A DNA stretch of 64,000 nt from Rhodothermales bacterium (GCA_951812335.1 OX638293.1:638501-702500); one strand, 5' to 3'; shown: positions 17,252-28,517, numbered from the stretch's first letter. Numbers and translations: made by a program. The notes: a model not told the origin generated them from the sequence alone.

Positions 17252-20200
17252 TCAGATGTCGTACCCGAGGTTGGGCTGGAGCAGCCGTTCGACCTCTGCA
17301 ACCGGCAGTCCCTTGCGCCGGGCATAGTCCTCGACCTGATCTTTGTCGATCAACCCTACGTCGAAGTAGCGCGCCTTCGGGTGCGAGAAGTACCACCCGC
17401 TGACAGAGGCTCCCGGCAACATTGCCCAGGATTCGGTGAGTTCCACGCCGATGCCTCGTCGCACGCCGAGCAGTTCCCAGAGTTTCTCTTTTTCGCTGTG
17501 TTCCGGGCAGGCCGGGTAGCCCGGGGCGGGGCGAATGCCCCGGTACGATTCTGCGATCAGATCGGCATTGGCCAGCGATTCCTTTGGTGCATAGCCCCAA
17601 AATTCGCGGCGCACCCGAAGATGCATAACCTCGGCGAATGCCTCGGCCAGTCGGTCCGCCAGTACCTGCAGCATGATCGCGCTGTAATCGTCGCCCGCCT
17701 GCTTGAAGGCGGCTGTCCGTTCCGATGCTCCCAACCCTGCAGTGACGGCGAATGCCCCGACCCAGTCGTCGATGCTGTGCTGGATGGGCGCCACATAATC
17801 CGACAATGCACGATGCGGCATGCCTTCGGGCAATGCCCGCTGCTGGCGGAGCGTCGAGAGGCGCATCCGTTCGGTATGCCGTCGTTCGTCGGTAAAAACA
17901 AGGATATCGTCGTCTTCCGACGCTGCCGCCGGAAAGAGGCCGCACACGCCGCGTGCGACGAGCCATTCCTGTTTCACGATGCGGTCCAGCATTGCGCGTC
18001 CGGCATCGTAGAGCTCTCTCGCGGCCTCGCCCTTAACCGGATCCTGGAGGATGGCCGGGAACAGCCCGTTCATTTCCCAAGCCGAGAAAAAGGGTCGCCA
18101 GTCGATGTAATCGACGAGTTCTCCGAGCGGTTGCCGATCGATCGTATGTATGCCGGGTTGGCTCGGCCTTGGCGGTGGGGAGGTATTCCAATCCCCATCG
18201 AAACGGTTTGCACGGGCTGCTTCGAGGCTTAGGCTCGGCAGTCGGCGCTTCGGTCTCGCATGCCGTTTTCGCCGGGCGGCATGCTCGCGATCCACCGTTG
18301 CGACATAGTCGCCGCACCGGTCTCCGACCAGTTCTTTCATCACGCCTACGGCGCGGGAAGCATCCTTCACATACACGACGGGCCCGGCGTAGATCGGGTC
18401 GATCTTGACCGATGTATGAATCGGCGAGGTGGTAGCGCCGCCGATCAGCAGCGGCATACCGAATCCCTGCTTCTGCATTTCCCCGGCGACATGCACCATT
18501 TCGTCGAGCGATGGCGTAATCAGTCCGGACAAACCGATCATATCCGCATGCTTTTCGCGGGCTGTGTCCAGGATGCGCTGGCAAGGCGTCATGACGCCCA
18601 GGTCCTCGACCGTGAAACCATTGCATTGCAGGACCACGCTGACGATGTTTTTTCCGATATCGTGCACATCGCCCTTGACCGTCGCCATCACTACCTTGCC
18701 GCGGCCATGCGCGACCGAAGCGGATTCGTTTCCTCGCATGAACGGCACGAGATGCTCTACGGCCTGTTTCATCACGCGCGCCGATTTGACGACCTGCGGG
18801 AGAAACATCTTCCCGGCCCCGAACAGGTCCCCCACCCGGTTCATGCCGTTCATCAGGGGGCCTTCGATGACATGCAGCGGGCGCGCTGCCGCCAGCCTTG
18901 CTTCCTCGACATCGCTAAGGATGTGTTCATCGAGGCCATGCACCAGCGCATGCTCAAGCCGGGCCTCGACGGGCAATTCGCGCCATGCGTCCACCACGGC
19001 ATGACTTTTTTCGGGCGTTTTGCCCACATATTGCGCTATCTCAAGCAATCGCTCGGTAGCGTCGGGGCGCCGGTTCAGGATCGCGTCCTCGACCGCCTCG
19101 CGCAGTGCCTCCGGAATGTCGTCGTATGCGATCAGAGAGCCTGCGTTCACGATCGCCAGATCCAACCCGGCGCGGGTCGCATGATACAGGAATACGGCAT
19201 GCATGGCGCGGCGCACCGGCCCGTTGCCTCGAAAGGCAAAAGAAACGTTGCTTATCCCGCCGCTCACCAGCGCGCCGGGGCAGGCGGCCTTGATGTGCGG
19301 GATGGCGTCGATGAACGAGCGGGCGTATCCGTTGTGTTCTTCGATTCCGGTGGCTATGGCCAGAATGTTGGGATCGAAAACAATATCTTCGGGTGCGAAG
19401 TCAAGCTGCTCCACAAGCAGTGCGTAGCTCCGCGCGCATATTTCCACCCGCCGTTCGGCGGTCGTTGCCTGCCCCTCCCGGTCGAAAGCCATGACCACCA
19501 GCGCATGCCCCAGATCGCGGATCGTCCGGGCCTGATGCAGGAAGGTATCCTCGCCTTCCTTTAGGCTGATCGAGTTGGCCACGCCTTTGCCCTGCAGGCA
19601 TTCAAGGCCGGCTTTGAGCACCTCGAAGCGCGAGGAATCCACCATGATCGGTACGCGGCTGATTCCAGGTTCGGAGGCCAACAGGTTCAGGAACCGTTGC
19701 ATGACCGCCTTGCTGTCGAGCATGCCTTCGTCCATGTTGACATCGATGACGTTGGCGCCGCCTGTCACCTGTTCGGCTGCGATTTTCAGCGCGCCAGGGA
19801 AATCTTCGGCCCGGATATATCGCAGGAAAACCTTCGAACCGGCCACATTGGTGCGCTCTCCGATATGCAGCAGGCCGGTGGTCTCCGTCCTGGTAAGCGG
19901 CTCGAGCCCCGACAACCGCATCCGTCGCTTCGTCTCGGGTGTATTGCGCGGCGCTGCCGAGGCGATCGCATCCCGGATCGCTTCAATATGCGCCGGGGTC
20001 GTACCGCAGCAGCCGCCGAGAATGTTCACGACACCATCCTCGGCGATCTCTTTCAGAATCGCCGCCGTGGTTTCGGGCGTCTCGTCGTACGCGCCGAACT
20101 CGTTCGGCAGTCCGGCGTTCGGGTGCAGGCTGAGCGGCGTATCGGCGATATGGGATAATTCGCGGATATGCCGGTCGAGATCGCTGGCCCCGAGTGCGCA

Positions 20201-20944
20201 GTTGAGGCCCACTGCCAGAGGGCGGGCGTGGCGAATGGAAATAAAAAACGCCTCCAGCGTTTGTCCCGACAACGTGCGCCCCGATTGATCGGTGACGGTC
20301 CCCGATACGATCACCGGAATCGTTGTTCCTGTGTCCCGCTCGAGCCGGGCGATCGCGTACAGAGCCGCTTTCGCATTCAACGTATCGAAAATCGTTTCCA
20401 GCAGCAACAGATCGGCGCCTCCCCGGCACAGGCCGTTTGCCGCCTCGTAGTATGTGCTGCTCAGTTCTTCGAACGTGGTTGCCCGGTAGCCAGGATCTTC
20501 GACCTTTGGCGACATGGACAGGGTGCGGTTGGTGGGGCCCATACTGCCCGCCACCAGCCTGGGCTCGCCCGTTTTTCCAGTCCACTTGTCGGCTTCTTCC
20601 CGTGCAAGCGCCGCCGCACTGCGGTTCATCTCGAACACGAAATGCTCAAGGCCGTAGTCGGCCTGGGACGGTCCGTTCGCCGTGAAACTGTTGGTAGTCA
20701 GGATGTCTGCGCCGGCGGCCAGATACTGACGGTGAATGTGGGCGATGGCATGCGGCTGCGTCAGGCACAAGACATCGATGTTGCCCCTGAGATCCTGTTC
20801 GGCATGCTTGAATCGCTGCCCGCGAAAGGCGTCTTCGTCCAGTCCAAGGGACTGCGCCATGGTGCCGTATGCCCCATCGAGCAGGACAATGCGCCTGCTC
20901 ATGGTCTGGCGAAGCCAGTCGAGGCGCTTCGTTCGGCTGTTCAT
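17252..20944 (-). CDS. metH: Cobalamin-dependent methionine synthase
   Basis: MetH methylates homocysteine with the methyl group of 5-methyltetrahydrofolate through a bound cobalamin. All modules are present in 1230 residues. The homocysteine domain comes first ([15 protein letters not shown] near 20, zinc site [18 protein letters not shown] near 310). The pterin domain follows ([15 protein letters not shown] and [20 protein letters not shown]). The cap and B12 domain carry the axial ligand motif [11 protein letters not shown] near 755. The reactivation domain ends the protein ([20 protein letters not shown] near 1160). Its start overlaps the metF stop by 4 bp, so the folate methyl donor and its user are coupled. 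A cytoplasmic-type cobalamin-binding protein gene lies at 30685-31620. Confidence 0.97.
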   Translation of the reverse strand: MNSRTKRLDWLRQTMSRRIVLLDGAYGTMAQSLGLDEDAFRGQRFKHAEQDLRGNIDVLCLTQPHAIAHIHRQYLAAGADILTTNSFTANGPSQADYGLEHFVFEMNRSAAALAREEADKWTGKTGEPRLVAGSMGPTNRTLSMSPKVEDPGYRATTFEELSSTYYEAANGLCRGGADLLLLETIFDTLNAKAALYAIARLERDTGTTIPVIVSGTVTDQSGRTLSGQTLEAFFISIRHARPLAVGLNCALGASDLDRHIRELSHIADTPLSLHPNAGLPNEFGAYDETPETTAAILKEIAEDGVVNILGGCCGTTPAHIEAIRDAIASAAPRNTPETKRRMRLSGLEPLTRTETTGLLHIGERTNVAGSKVFLRYIRAEDFPGALKIAAEQVTGGANVIDVNMDEGMLDSKAVMQRFLNLLASEPGISRVPIMVDSSRFEVLKAGLECLQGKGVANSISLKEGEDTFLHQARTIRDLGHALVVMAFDREGQATTAERRVEICARSYALLVEQLDFAPEDIVFDPNILAIATGIEEHNGYARSFIDAIPHIKAACPGALVSGGISNVSFAFRGNGPVRRAMHAVFLYHATRAGLDLAIVNAGSLIAYDDIPEALREAVEDAILNRRPDATERLLEIAQYVGKTPEKSHAVVDAWRELPVEARLEHALVHGLDEHILSDVEEARLAAARPLHVIEGPLMNGMNRVGDLFGAGKMFLPQVVKSARVMKQAVEHLVPFMRGNESASVAHGRGKVVMATVKGDVHDIGKNIVSVVLQCNGFTVEDLGVMTPCQRILDTAREKHADMIGLSGLITPSLDEMVHVAGEMQKQGFGMPLLIGGATTSPIHTSVKIDPIYAGPVVYVKDASRAVGVMKELVGDRCGDYVATVDREHAARRKRHARPKRRLPSLSLEAARANRFDGDWNTSPPPRPSQPGIHTIDRQPLGELVDYIDWRPFFSAWEMNGLFPAILQDPVKGEAARELYDAGRAMLDRIVKQEWLVARGVCGLFPAAASEDDDILVFTDERRHTERMRLSTLRQQRALPEGMPHRALSDYVAPIQHSIDDWVGAFAVTAGLGASERTAAFKQAGDDYSAIMLQVLADRLAEAFAEVMHLRVRREFWGYAPKESLANADLIAESYRGIRPAPGYPACPEHSEKEKLWELLGVRRGIGVELTESWAMLPGASVSGWYFSHPKARYFDVGLIDKDQVEDYARRKGLPVAEVERLLQPNLGYDI

Positions 20945-21759
20945 GTTTTCAGGGACCGAACAATTTCTGTCGCCAGACGGCGCCGGTTCAGCGTATACAG
21001 GTGCATGTGCTCCACGCCTTCCGCTTTAAGCCGCAAGGCCTGCCTGCAGACGATATCCCGGGCGATCTCAAACGTTTCCGCGTCGCTTTTCGCCTCGAAT
21101 CTGGCCCGCAGCGCATTCGGCACGACGGTTCCGCATTTGTCGGCGAATCCGAATACCTGTTTAGGGTTGTGGATGGGCATGATGCCTGGCCAGACAGGCG
21201 CAGAGATACCGCGTCGGGCACACTCGTCCCGAAACGTCAGGAAGGCGTCCGTGTCGAAGAAAAGTTGCGAAATAGTGAAATGGGCGCCAGCCTCCAGCTT
21301 GCGTTTCAGCACCGTGAACCGGTCGTTGGGACTGCGGTCTTCGGGGTGTCCCTCCGGATAGCAACTAACGCCTATTTCAACCTCCGGGACGACCTCCCTG
21401 AGCCCTGCAATCAATTCCCAGGACGATGTGTAGTGTGCTGCACCCGACGCATAGCCGTCCGGCTTGTCGCCTCGCAGGGCGATGCAGCGCCGGATCCCAA
21501 GTTGCGCATACGCCCGCGCCATGTCGGCGATCTGGGTGCGTGTGCGGCCAATACTTGACATGTGGGGACAGCACGTCACGCGGTGATTCGTGTGCAATGC
21601 ATGCACCAGTTCGAACGTACCTTGCTGCGACGATCCCGCCGCCCCACAGGACACGCTCACGAAATGCGGCTCCAGCGCAAGCAGCGTTGGGAGTCTTGCT
21701 TCGAGTCGTTCCTCGGCGAGCGCTGTGCGCGGCGGAAAGAATTCCAGCGAGAAGGTCAT
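20941..21759 (-). CDS. metF: 5,10-methylenetetrahydrofolate reductase
   Basis: MetF reduces 5,10-methylene- to 5-methyl-tetrahydrofolate using FAD and NAD(P)H. The protein has 272 residues and a TIM-barrel fold: [16 protein letters not shown] at the N-terminus includes the conserved catalytic Glu, [19 protein letters not shown] and [10 protein letters not shown] follow, and [19 protein letters not shown] is the family signature. It is slightly shorter than the E. coli enzyme (296) but complete. It is the first gene of a metF-metH operon with an ATGA overlap. I looked in its leader for SAM and cobalamin riboswitch signatures and found none. Confidence 0.95.
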   Translation of the reverse strand: MTFSLEFFPPRTALAEERLEARLPTLLALEPHFVSVSCGAAGSSQQGTFELVHALHTNHRVTCCPHMSSIGRTRTQIADMARAYAQLGIRRCIALRGDKPDGYASGAAHYTSSWELIAGLREVVPEVEIGVSCYPEGHPEDRSPNDRFTVLKRKLEAGAHFTISQLFFDTDAFLTFRDECARRGISAPVWPGIMPIHNPKQVFGFADKCGTVVPNALRARFEAKSDAETFEIARDIVCRQALRLKAEGVEHMHLYTLNRRRLATEIVRSLKT

Positions 21760-22187
21760 TGTGCAGGACGGTGGGATGGCCTGAGTCGGGCGGCCGGGTA
21801 GTCCCCGGACGATGCGGCGGCAGCCGATTGCGCCAATAGCTGGTTTTCGAACGGTTCCTCAGCGGGGCCGAAGCAGCGATTCGTTCAGAAAAGCGGGGAG
21901 TGAGGGAGGTGTACTGGCAAGGAGGCGCGTCGCTTTTTGCCATGGCGTCGGGCAACACGTTGCGTCCGGTTTGCAAGGGATACTCTAACGTCGGGCGGCT
22001 ACCGTGTTCCCGATACGGGAAACCGCCGGGGGCGGAAGGCCCCTTTCCATCGCCGGCCTTCGCGCAGCGCGATACGAGCCGCGATAAAGTCTGTGAATAA
22101 TTCGTTACGGCCTGTCCGAATATTCCGATGAGTCGTATTATTACGCATCTCTATGTAGATTAAGTCTAAATAAATATTATTATACGC
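21760..22187. other. Divergent intergenic region between metF and the porin-like gene
   Basis: This 428-bp region serves metF leftward and the porin-like gene rightward. The right 60 bases (22128-22187) are AT-rich and abut the ATG at 22188. No riboswitch core, gene or strong repeat is visible in the GC-rich remainder, although open frames run through it. Confidence 0.4.
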
Positions 22188-23411
22188 ATGCCGCTTTTGT
22201 ACTCCGCCATCACGGTGCTGGCCATCGCCACCCCGGCCATTGCGCAGTCTTCGGATTCCCTGACCGCTGTCCGAACGAGGATCGGTATTTCGGGCTACGG
22301 TACGATCAACTACTTTCATTACGAGTGGGATACGGATCCGAGCCGGCGAAACGCCATCGACACCGAGCGTCTCGTACTGTATCCGACGTACCGCTTCAAC
22401 GACAAAACGTTTGTCAAGGCCGAAATCGAGTTCGAACACGGGGGTACCGGCGTCACCAAGGAATTCGACCGATTCGAGGAATTCGGAGAATTCGAAACGG
22501 AAGTGGAAGCTGGCGGAGAAGTGCTCCTTGAGCAGTTGCATGTAGACTTCACTCTGTCGCGGCGTCTCGGTATCCGCGTAGGGCGGGTCAAGCTGCCCTT
22601 CGGCATCGCTTCCTACGCCGATGAACCGGCGGAATACTACACCACGGTCAGAAGCCCGGCCGAGCGCGCCATCATTCCGGTTAACTGGTATGAAGTCGGG
22701 ATACAGGCCTACGCGCGCCTGTCCTCGATCGAAGCGATGGTTTCCGTCGTCAATGGCCTCGACGCTACAGGGTTCAGTTCTGCTTCCTGGGTTGCGCGAG
22801 GCAACCAAAAGCGTTTCGAAACCGTCAACGCCGAAAACTTCGCAGTAGCCGCCAGATTGGACTGGTTTTACCTGCAGAATACGGACAGCCGCTTCGGGAT
22901 TTCCTTCTATGTCGGCGACAGCGCCGATAACAGACCCAAGCCGGATCTGAAAACCGGCGCTGTCGTGGCCATCGCCGACGCGCACTGGGCGTTACACCGG
23001 GGGCCCCTGCACGCTCGCGCCCTCGTGCTCTACGGCCATCTCGGTAATGCGGAGGCCGTTACGAAGGCCAACAGATCGCTTTCCAACAACCTGAATGTCA
23101 AGCGTACGCCTGTCGCCAGTTCTGCATTGGCGTACTACGTGGAAGCCGGCTACGACGTTTTGCGATTTTCGGGAGACGGCGAGCGACGGCTTTTTGCATT
23201 CGGCAGATTCGAATGCTACGACTCCATGCACCGCACCACCGGTGGGGTGTTCGACAACCCCCGTTGGGAGCGTACCGCCTACACCGCGGGACTGAACTGG
23301 CACGTACTCGAGCATGTGGTTTTCAAGGCCACGTACGCGCACCGCAAGCTTGGCGTCAAGACGAGCAACGTGGAAAACACCTTCTCGACAGGCTTGGGTT
23401 TTGCATTTTGA
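22188..23411 (+). CDS. Porin-like outer-membrane beta-barrel protein
   Basis: The 407-residue protein begins with a signal peptide (LLYSAITVLAIATPAIAQ) and ends in GLGFAF, a terminal Phe typical of outer-membrane barrels. Between them are many alternating amphipathic strands with aromatic girdles, for example ISGYGTINYFHYEW, the RIGVRVGRVKLPFGIASY-type block near residue 125, and FKATYAHRKLGVKTSN near the end. It resembles phosphate-selective or carbohydrate porins of Bacteroidota. The following genes encode an imelysin and a di-heme cytochrome, and such a trio is commonly linked to iron acquisition. The exact solute is not known. The gap to the imelysin start is only 28 bp, which favours one transcript. 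Confidence 0.75.
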   Translation: MPLLYSAITVLAIATPAIAQSSDSLTAVRTRIGISGYGTINYFHYEWDTDPSRRNAIDTERLVLYPTYRFNDKTFVKAEIEFEHGGTGVTKEFDRFEEFGEFETEVEAGGEVLLEQLHVDFTLSRRLGIRVGRVKLPFGIASYADEPAEYYTTVRSPAERAIIPVNWYEVGIQAYARLSSIEAMVSVVNGLDATGFSSASWVARGNQKRFETVNAENFAVAARLDWFYLQNTDSRFGISFYVGDSADNRPKPDLKTGAVVAIADAHWALHRGPLHARALVLYGHLGNAEAVTKANRSLSNNLNVKRTPVASSALAYYVEAGYDVLRFSGDGERRLFAFGRFECYDSMHRTTGGVFDNPRWERTAYTAGLNWHVLEHVVFKATYAHRKLGVKTSNVENTFSTGLGFAF

Positions 23412-23439
23412 CCACATTCATCAATCTCCCGCATACGAC

Positions 23440-24513
23440 ATGAATTTGCTAAAACATAAGGCCATCGTCTGCCTTTCAGCGTTCGGCCTCCTCTTGATGG
23501 CAGGCTGTGATTCCTCGGACGAATCCGGCAGTGACAAGGTCATTGACCTCGCGCCCACGCTTGCCAACATTGGCCCCAACGTCATCGTGGCCACCTACGC
23601 AGATCTCGCCAACGAGGCGGCCGGGCTGCTCACGTCCGTTGAAGCGCTGGCCGCCGGCACGACGGACCCCAATCTGCGGACCGCCCGGTCCGCGTGGGTC
23701 GCTACTCGTGCGCCTTGGGAAGCCTCTGAAGGATTTCTTTTCGGACCCGTGGACCAATACGGCCTGGACCCCTCTCTTGACACGTGGCCCGTGGACGAGG
23801 TGATCATTCAGAGCATCCTTGACGGCAGCGACGACATAACCGAGGACTACGTGGCGAATCAGGATGTGGATAGTGGTCTTAAAGGCTTTCACGTGATCGA
23901 ATTCCTGATGTACGGCAAGGACGGGGACAAGAGCGCCGCATCGTTTTCGCAACGCGAACTGGAGTATCTGGTCGCCGCAGCGAGGGTGCTGGATGCGGAC
24001 GCGTCTCTGCTCCATTCCTCCTGGTCGCCGTCGGGCGAGAATTTCCTGGTCAATGTTACGGATGCGGGCGGGTCCAACAGTCAGTTCGTAAGCCGCAAGG
24101 ACGCCGTGCTTACGCTGTCCGACGCGCTCATAGGTATCGCCGACGAAGTGGGCGCCGGCAAAATGCAGGGGCCGCTGGATGAAGGCGTAGTCCAGGTCGA
24201 ATCGCGCTTCAGCGGCAATTCCAAGAACGACTTCCAGAATAACATCCGCAGCATCCGCAACATCTACCTCGGAGACTATGGCTCGAATACGGGCACAGGC
24301 CTTACGGATATCGCGAATCAACTGGATAGCGCGCTCGATGCGAAGGTCCAGAACGAAATCACCGTGGCCATTGACGCGATAGGGGCTATTCCCGGCGCTT
24401 TCCGGGAGGCCATCGCAACGGACCGGGCAAGCGTTGAGACTGCTATCGACGCAGTCCTGAACCTTAAAACTACGCTCGAACAACTCAATGCTCGCTTCGA
24501 GTCGGATTTGTAA
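23440..24513 (+). CDS. Imelysin-family lipoprotein (EfeO/ICMP-like)
   Basis: I start at ATG 23440 (MNLLKHKAIVCLSAFG), which gives a lipoprotein signal with lipobox LMAGC and lipidated Cys 23. The mature protein matches the imelysin (peptidase M75-like) family: ARSAWVATRAPWEASEGFLF holds the conserved WxxxRxPWExxE-type helix, and GFHVIEFLMYG contains the GxHxxE motif proposed to bind metal. Members act in iron uptake or haem and metal handling at the cell surface; despite the name, protease activity is doubtful. It lies between a porin-like gene and a di-heme oxidoreductase gene that overlaps it by 26 bp. This is the usual neighbourhood in Bacteroidota. Confidence 0.92.
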   Translation: MNLLKHKAIVCLSAFGLLLMAGCDSSDESGSDKVIDLAPTLANIGPNVIVATYADLANEAAGLLTSVEALAAGTTDPNLRTARSAWVATRAPWEASEGFLFGPVDQYGLDPSLDTWPVDEVIIQSILDGSDDITEDYVANQDVDSGLKGFHVIEFLMYGKDGDKSAASFSQRELEYLVAAARVLDADASLLHSSWSPSGENFLVNVTDAGGSNSQFVSRKDAVLTLSDALIGIADEVGAGKMQGPLDEGVVQVESRFSGNSKNDFQNNIRSIRNIYLGDYGSNTGTGLTDIANQLDSALDAKVQNEITVAIDAIGAIPGAFREAIATDRASVETAIDAVLNLKTTLEQLNARFESDL

Positions 24514-25864
24514 CGGCCTGATCGCTTGGGCAGCCTCCGGCCTGTCGCTCCTTGTCCTGCTGCCGATAGCGGCATGCGATATGGTAGAGAGCAAGGCGGA
24601 ACCGGATCCTACGTTGGCCGGAGGCGAAACCACGCTGTTCAGGGCTACGCCGGAGTCCTTCGCCATGCCGGCGCCCAATTTGACGGGTGACCGGCTGGAA
24701 AAGCATCTCGTCGGCGATTTCGAATTCGAGAAAAAATTCGTAACGGCGCCTGCAGAGGTGAATAGCGGGCTGGGCCCGCTGTTCAACCGCACGTCTTGCG
24801 CCAGCTGTCACACCAGGAACGGGCGCGATAAACCGGACGTGTCGTTGCTCGTGCGCATCAGTTCCGGGCAGGACTTCTTGCAAGGTCCCGTGCCGGTGGC
24901 CGGGCTGGGGCTGCAGATCCAGGACCGGGCCGTGGCAGGCGCTCGGCCGGAGGCCCGGGTCGTTATAGAATATGAGGAGATATCCGGCTCATTCGCCGAC
25001 GGCGAACCCTATAGCCTTCGGAAGCCCGCTTATCGACTTGAGGACCTGGATGCGCCGCTTCCGGCCGGGGTGGACCTTTCGCCGCGCATGGCCCGGCCGG
25101 TGTTCGGACTGGGTCTTTTGGAAGCCGTGTCCGAAGTGACGCTGGAGGACATCGCAGCCGAGCAGGTGGCTGGCGGAGAAGTGTCCGGCCGCATCAACTA
25201 CGTGTGGGATATGGAAAGCGAGACGGTCCGGGTAGGTCGTTTCGGCTGGAAAGCGAACCAGCCCACCGTCCGGCAACAGACTGCCGATGCCTATCGGAGC
25301 GACATGGGCATTACGTCCCCTCTGATCCCTGTCGAGACAAGTATAGTGAGCGGGCAGCACGATGGACTCGAGGACGATCCCGAAATCTCCGCCGAAACCG
25401 TGGACGCGGTCGCCTTTTATATGCAGACGCTGGCCGTGCCCGCGGCGCGCGATGTCGGCCAGCCGAAGGTGGAAGGGGGCCGAACGCTTTTTACGCGAAT
25501 CGGCTGCGCGTCCTGCCATCGGCCCAGCCTCGAAACAGGCCTGGCCCCGGACCTGCCGGAGGTTTCCTCCCAAACCATCTTTGCATACACCGATCTTCTC
25601 CTGCACGACATGGGCGAAGGTCTTGCGGATCACAGAGAGGATTTTCGCGCCGGAGCAAGGGAATGGCGCACCCCTCCTCTCTGGGGCGTCGGGCTGACGG
25701 AAATCGTCAACCAGCACACGTTCTTCCTGCATGACGGCCGCGCGCGCAACCTGAAAGAGGCTATTCTGTGGCATGACGGCGAGGCCTCGTCGGCGCGCGA
25801 ACGATTCAGAACGCTTTCCCGCTCGGAAAGAGACGCGCTACTGGAATTCCTCAGATCATTGTAG
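24488..25864 (+). CDS. Di-heme oxidoreductase family lipoprotein (DUF1111, c-type cytochrome)
   Basis: This 458-residue protein has a lipoprotein signal ending in PIAAC (Cys 30). It binds two c-type haems, at CASCH (residues 104-108, in LFNRTSCASCHTRNGRDKP) and CASCH (340-344, in IGCASCHRPS). The motif TPPLWGVGLTE and the later FFLHDGRARNLKEAILWHDG are typical of the DHOR/thiol-oxidoreductase-like family. It is anchored on the periplasmic side or outer membrane and probably passes electrons to or from metal handled by the imelysin partner. The start overlaps the imelysin gene by 26 bp, so the two are cotranslated. The final 60 residues contain the usual RTLSRSERDALLEFLRSL end, so it is complete. 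Confidence 0.93.
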   Translation: MLASSRICNGLIAWAASGLSLLVLLPIAACDMVESKAEPDPTLAGGETTLFRATPESFAMPAPNLTGDRLEKHLVGDFEFEKKFVTAPAEVNSGLGPLFNRTSCASCHTRNGRDKPDVSLLVRISSGQDFLQGPVPVAGLGLQIQDRAVAGARPEARVVIEYEEISGSFADGEPYSLRKPAYRLEDLDAPLPAGVDLSPRMARPVFGLGLLEAVSEVTLEDIAAEQVAGGEVSGRINYVWDMESETVRVGRFGWKANQPTVRQQTADAYRSDMGITSPLIPVETSIVSGQHDGLEDDPEISAETVDAVAFYMQTLAVPAARDVGQPKVEGGRTLFTRIGCASCHRPSLETGLAPDLPEVSSQTIFAYTDLLLHDMGEGLADHREDFRAGAREWRTPPLWGVGLTEIVNQHTFFLHDGRARNLKEAILWHDGEASSARERFRTLSRSERDALLEFLRSL

Positions 25865-26116
25865 GTTTGCCGCCGTTTCGCGTCGATATGCGAGAAGGCG
25901 CGAAATCCCGACAAGGTCTACTGGTTCTGCGTCGGCGGCAACCGGATCCGGCACACAGAGCAGCGGAGCATGGTGCGCGATCCTGGCACGTTCGCGGCGT
26001 ATTTTTGCCCTTACTTGCTCGCACGAGGCGCTTTACTATCGAGTATAAGCACTCGCCGTGCAACGAGACGCCATCCGAGAGCGTATTGAGGGCGCACCAT
26101 CCTGTAATCGTACTCC

Positions 26117-28264
26117 ATGGAGTTTCTCAATCCATTCATGCTTTTTGCGCTGGGAGCGGCAGCGCTCCCGGTGATCGTGCATCTGTTTCATTTCCGCCGT
26201 CCGCGGAAGGTGGATTTCAGTTCGCTGACGTTCGTCCGGGAGTTGCAGAAAACCACGATGCAGCGGGTGCGGCTGCGGCAGTGGCTTCTGCTTGCGCTTC
26301 GCCTCCTTGCGATCGTCTGTCTGGTGTGCGCCTTTGCCCGTCCTTCTCTTACGGGACAGGTGGCCGGGGCCGTCGGCGGTGCGGCGCGGTCTTCTGCGGC
26401 GCTCGTCGTCGACAATTCCCTCTCCATGACGCTACGGGATGCGGAGGGGGAATACCTCCGTCAGGCCAAAGACATCGTTTCCGGCCTGATCCGCGAATTC
26501 GAGGAGCGCGACGAGATTTTTCTGCGGACCACGGCCGGGGACGATGTGCCCCGGAGACCTCTTTCGCCCGCTGCCGCCATAGATGCGGTCGAGGACATCC
26601 GGGCTTCCGCCGCTGGAGTGTCGCTGCTCGAAGCCGTTGCCTCCGCTACAGAGGCGCTTGAAGAAGCCGCTCACCCCAACCGGGAAGTGTACATCGTGAG
26701 CGACATGCAGGCCCCGGCGCTGGCTGACACCGTACGTGCTGTGCAAGTGGAGGGCATCCGGGCGTATTTGCTGCCGATCGGGGGCAGAAAGCAGGCCAAC
26801 GTAGCCGTGGTCGATGTGCGTATCGACAGCCGTATTGTCGAAGCGGGTCGGCCGGTGCGTTTGTCGGCCACGCTGGCGAATTACGCAGACGAACCTGTCG
26901 AGGGGTATGTGGCGAGCGTTTTTCTGGAAGGCCGTCGTCTGGCCCAGGCCACTGCGGATCTTCTGCCGGGCGAGCCGACGGAGGTGAACTTCACGGTCAC
27001 GCCGCCCGGCAGCGGGTGGCTCTCCGGCGTGGTTCAGATCGAGGAGGATGTGTATCCCTTCGACGACCAACGCTATTTCACGCTGCACGTGCCCGAGAGG
27101 CGGCGCATTCTGATCGTACGGGGGGAAGGCGAGAATACCGGTTTTCTGGAACTGGCTCTGTCGCCGGAACTGGCGAGGGGACAGGTTGCCTTCGACGTGA
27201 CGATTATTCCGGAAACGAGTCTGGCGGCGACGGGGCCGGAAGGATACGATGCGGTGGTGGTTGCGGGTGCGCAGACCCTGTCCAGCGGAGAAACGGAGGT
27301 GCTTGCGCGGTACGTCGCCGGCGGGGGCGGATTGCTGCTCAGTCCGTCCTCCTCGGGACAGGATTACAACGCTTTACTGGAAAGGGTCGGGGGCGGCCGC
27401 ATATCCGGTTTTAATGGATCGCTCGGGTCGCAAACCCGCATCGCCTCGTTCGACCGCGTCGAACTGGAGCACCCGCTTTTCGAGGGCGTTTTTCATACCG
27501 AGGAGGAAGGAGACGCACCGAATGTGGAGCGTCCGGAGATATGGTTCGCCGCGCGCTACGAGCCGGAAAGCGCCGGGGAGCAGTCCATTATTCGCCTTTC
27601 CAACGGCGATCCGTTCCTGCAGGAAATCCGGCATGAGCGGGGCGTGGCGCTGCTGCTCGCTGTGGCGCCCGACGCGCGCTGGAGCGAACTGCCCGTTCGC
27701 GGTCTGTTCATCCCGCTCATGTATCGCTCCCTGTACTATCTGTCGGCCTACGAATCCATTTCCGGCGAGCAATTTCCGGCGGCCCGCTCTGCCGAACTCC
27801 GCATTGCTCGCCCTCCCGGAGAGGCGTTGTTGCGTTTGGCGGGCCCCGACGGAACGGAATATGTGCCCGAGCAGCGCGATTTGTTCGATGCCGCGTTGCT
27901 GATGATCGACGAGGAGGCCGTCGAGCGTTCCGGCGTCTACGACGTATCCGCCGGCGACGAAATCGTGCGGCGCATCGCGTTCAATGTGGACGAGCGGGAG
28001 TCGGATATGTTCGTTCTGGAAGCCGAAGAGGCGCGGCGACGTCTCGCCGAAGTTGTCGGCGCGCCCGTCGAAATCATAGCAGCGGGCGAGCGCTCTGTCG
28101 GGGATGTTGTCGAGGCGGTGGCGGAGCGGCGTAGAGGGCGGGAACTGTGGAAGGCGTTCCTGCTCCTGGCGCTACTGTTTCTTGCGGCGGAAATGGTGGT
28201 GGCGAAGGGATGGCGCCCGACGGCGAAGGAAGGAACATCCTTGTTTGCCGGGACAGGGTCATAG
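26117..28264 (+). CDS. BatA-type aerotolerance protein with vWA domain
   Basis: The 715-residue protein opens with the BatA/aerotolerance-regulator domain (MEFLNPFMLFALGAAALPVI, then HLFHFRRPRKVDFSSLTFVR). It has a second span near 55-75, then a von Willebrand A domain whose metal site is DNSLSM near residue 101. A long extracytoplasmic part follows, with a glutamine-amidotransferase-like segment (YDAVVVAGAQTLSSGETEVL), and a last span (LWKAFLLLALLFLAAEMVVA) near the C-terminus. Such proteins are common in Bacteroidota beside MoxR ATPases, where they assist envelope stress tolerance or protein assembly, but no moxR is within this window. The 252-bp gap upstream holds nothing I can name. Confidence 0.88.
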   Translation: MEFLNPFMLFALGAAALPVIVHLFHFRRPRKVDFSSLTFVRELQKTTMQRVRLRQWLLLALRLLAIVCLVCAFARPSLTGQVAGAVGGAARSSAALVVDNSLSMTLRDAEGEYLRQAKDIVSGLIREFEERDEIFLRTTAGDDVPRRPLSPAAAIDAVEDIRASAAGVSLLEAVASATEALEEAAHPNREVYIVSDMQAPALADTVRAVQVEGIRAYLLPIGGRKQANVAVVDVRIDSRIVEAGRPVRLSATLANYADEPVEGYVASVFLEGRRLAQATADLLPGEPTEVNFTVTPPGSGWLSGVVQIEEDVYPFDDQRYFTLHVPERRRILIVRGEGENTGFLELALSPELARGQVAFDVTIIPETSLAATGPEGYDAVVVAGAQTLSSGETEVLARYVAGGGGLLLSPSSSGQDYNALLERVGGGRISGFNGSLGSQTRIASFDRVELEHPLFEGVFHTEEEGDAPNVERPEIWFAARYEPESAGEQSIIRLSNGDPFLQEIRHERGVALLLAVAPDARWSELPVRGLFIPLMYRSLYYLSAYESISGEQFPAARSAELRIARPPGEALLRLAGPDGTEYVPEQRDLFDAALLMIDEEAVERSGVYDVSAGDEIVRRIAFNVDERESDMFVLEAEEARRRLAEVVGAPVEIIAAGERSVGDVVEAVAERRRGRELWKAFLLLALLFLAAEMVVAKGWRPTAKEGTSLFAGTGS

Positions 28265-28517
28265 GGCGGCTCCGTATTCCGTGTACCGGGACCCTTCAAC
28301 AGGGCGGTGCCCCCTTGCAGGGAGAGGGCCTCCGCCGCCGCAAACAGCCTTACGCTCACGGTGTTGTTTTAGAGCCGCAGCACGCTTCCGTACGGCGAGG
28401 CGATTCGGAAAGGCTCGCAACTCCGATCTCTGTCCTGCGTATACTGGGAATACTCCGTTTTTTACGTACTGTGAGGATGTACCCATTCGCTGAAACATCC
28501 CAAGCCCTACCCTCTCT

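Noticed and set aside
21760-22100. Possible cobalamin or SAM riboswitch before metF-metH
   Set aside because: Neither the cobalamin core GCCACTG nor SAM riboswitch core sequences are visible on the minus strand.
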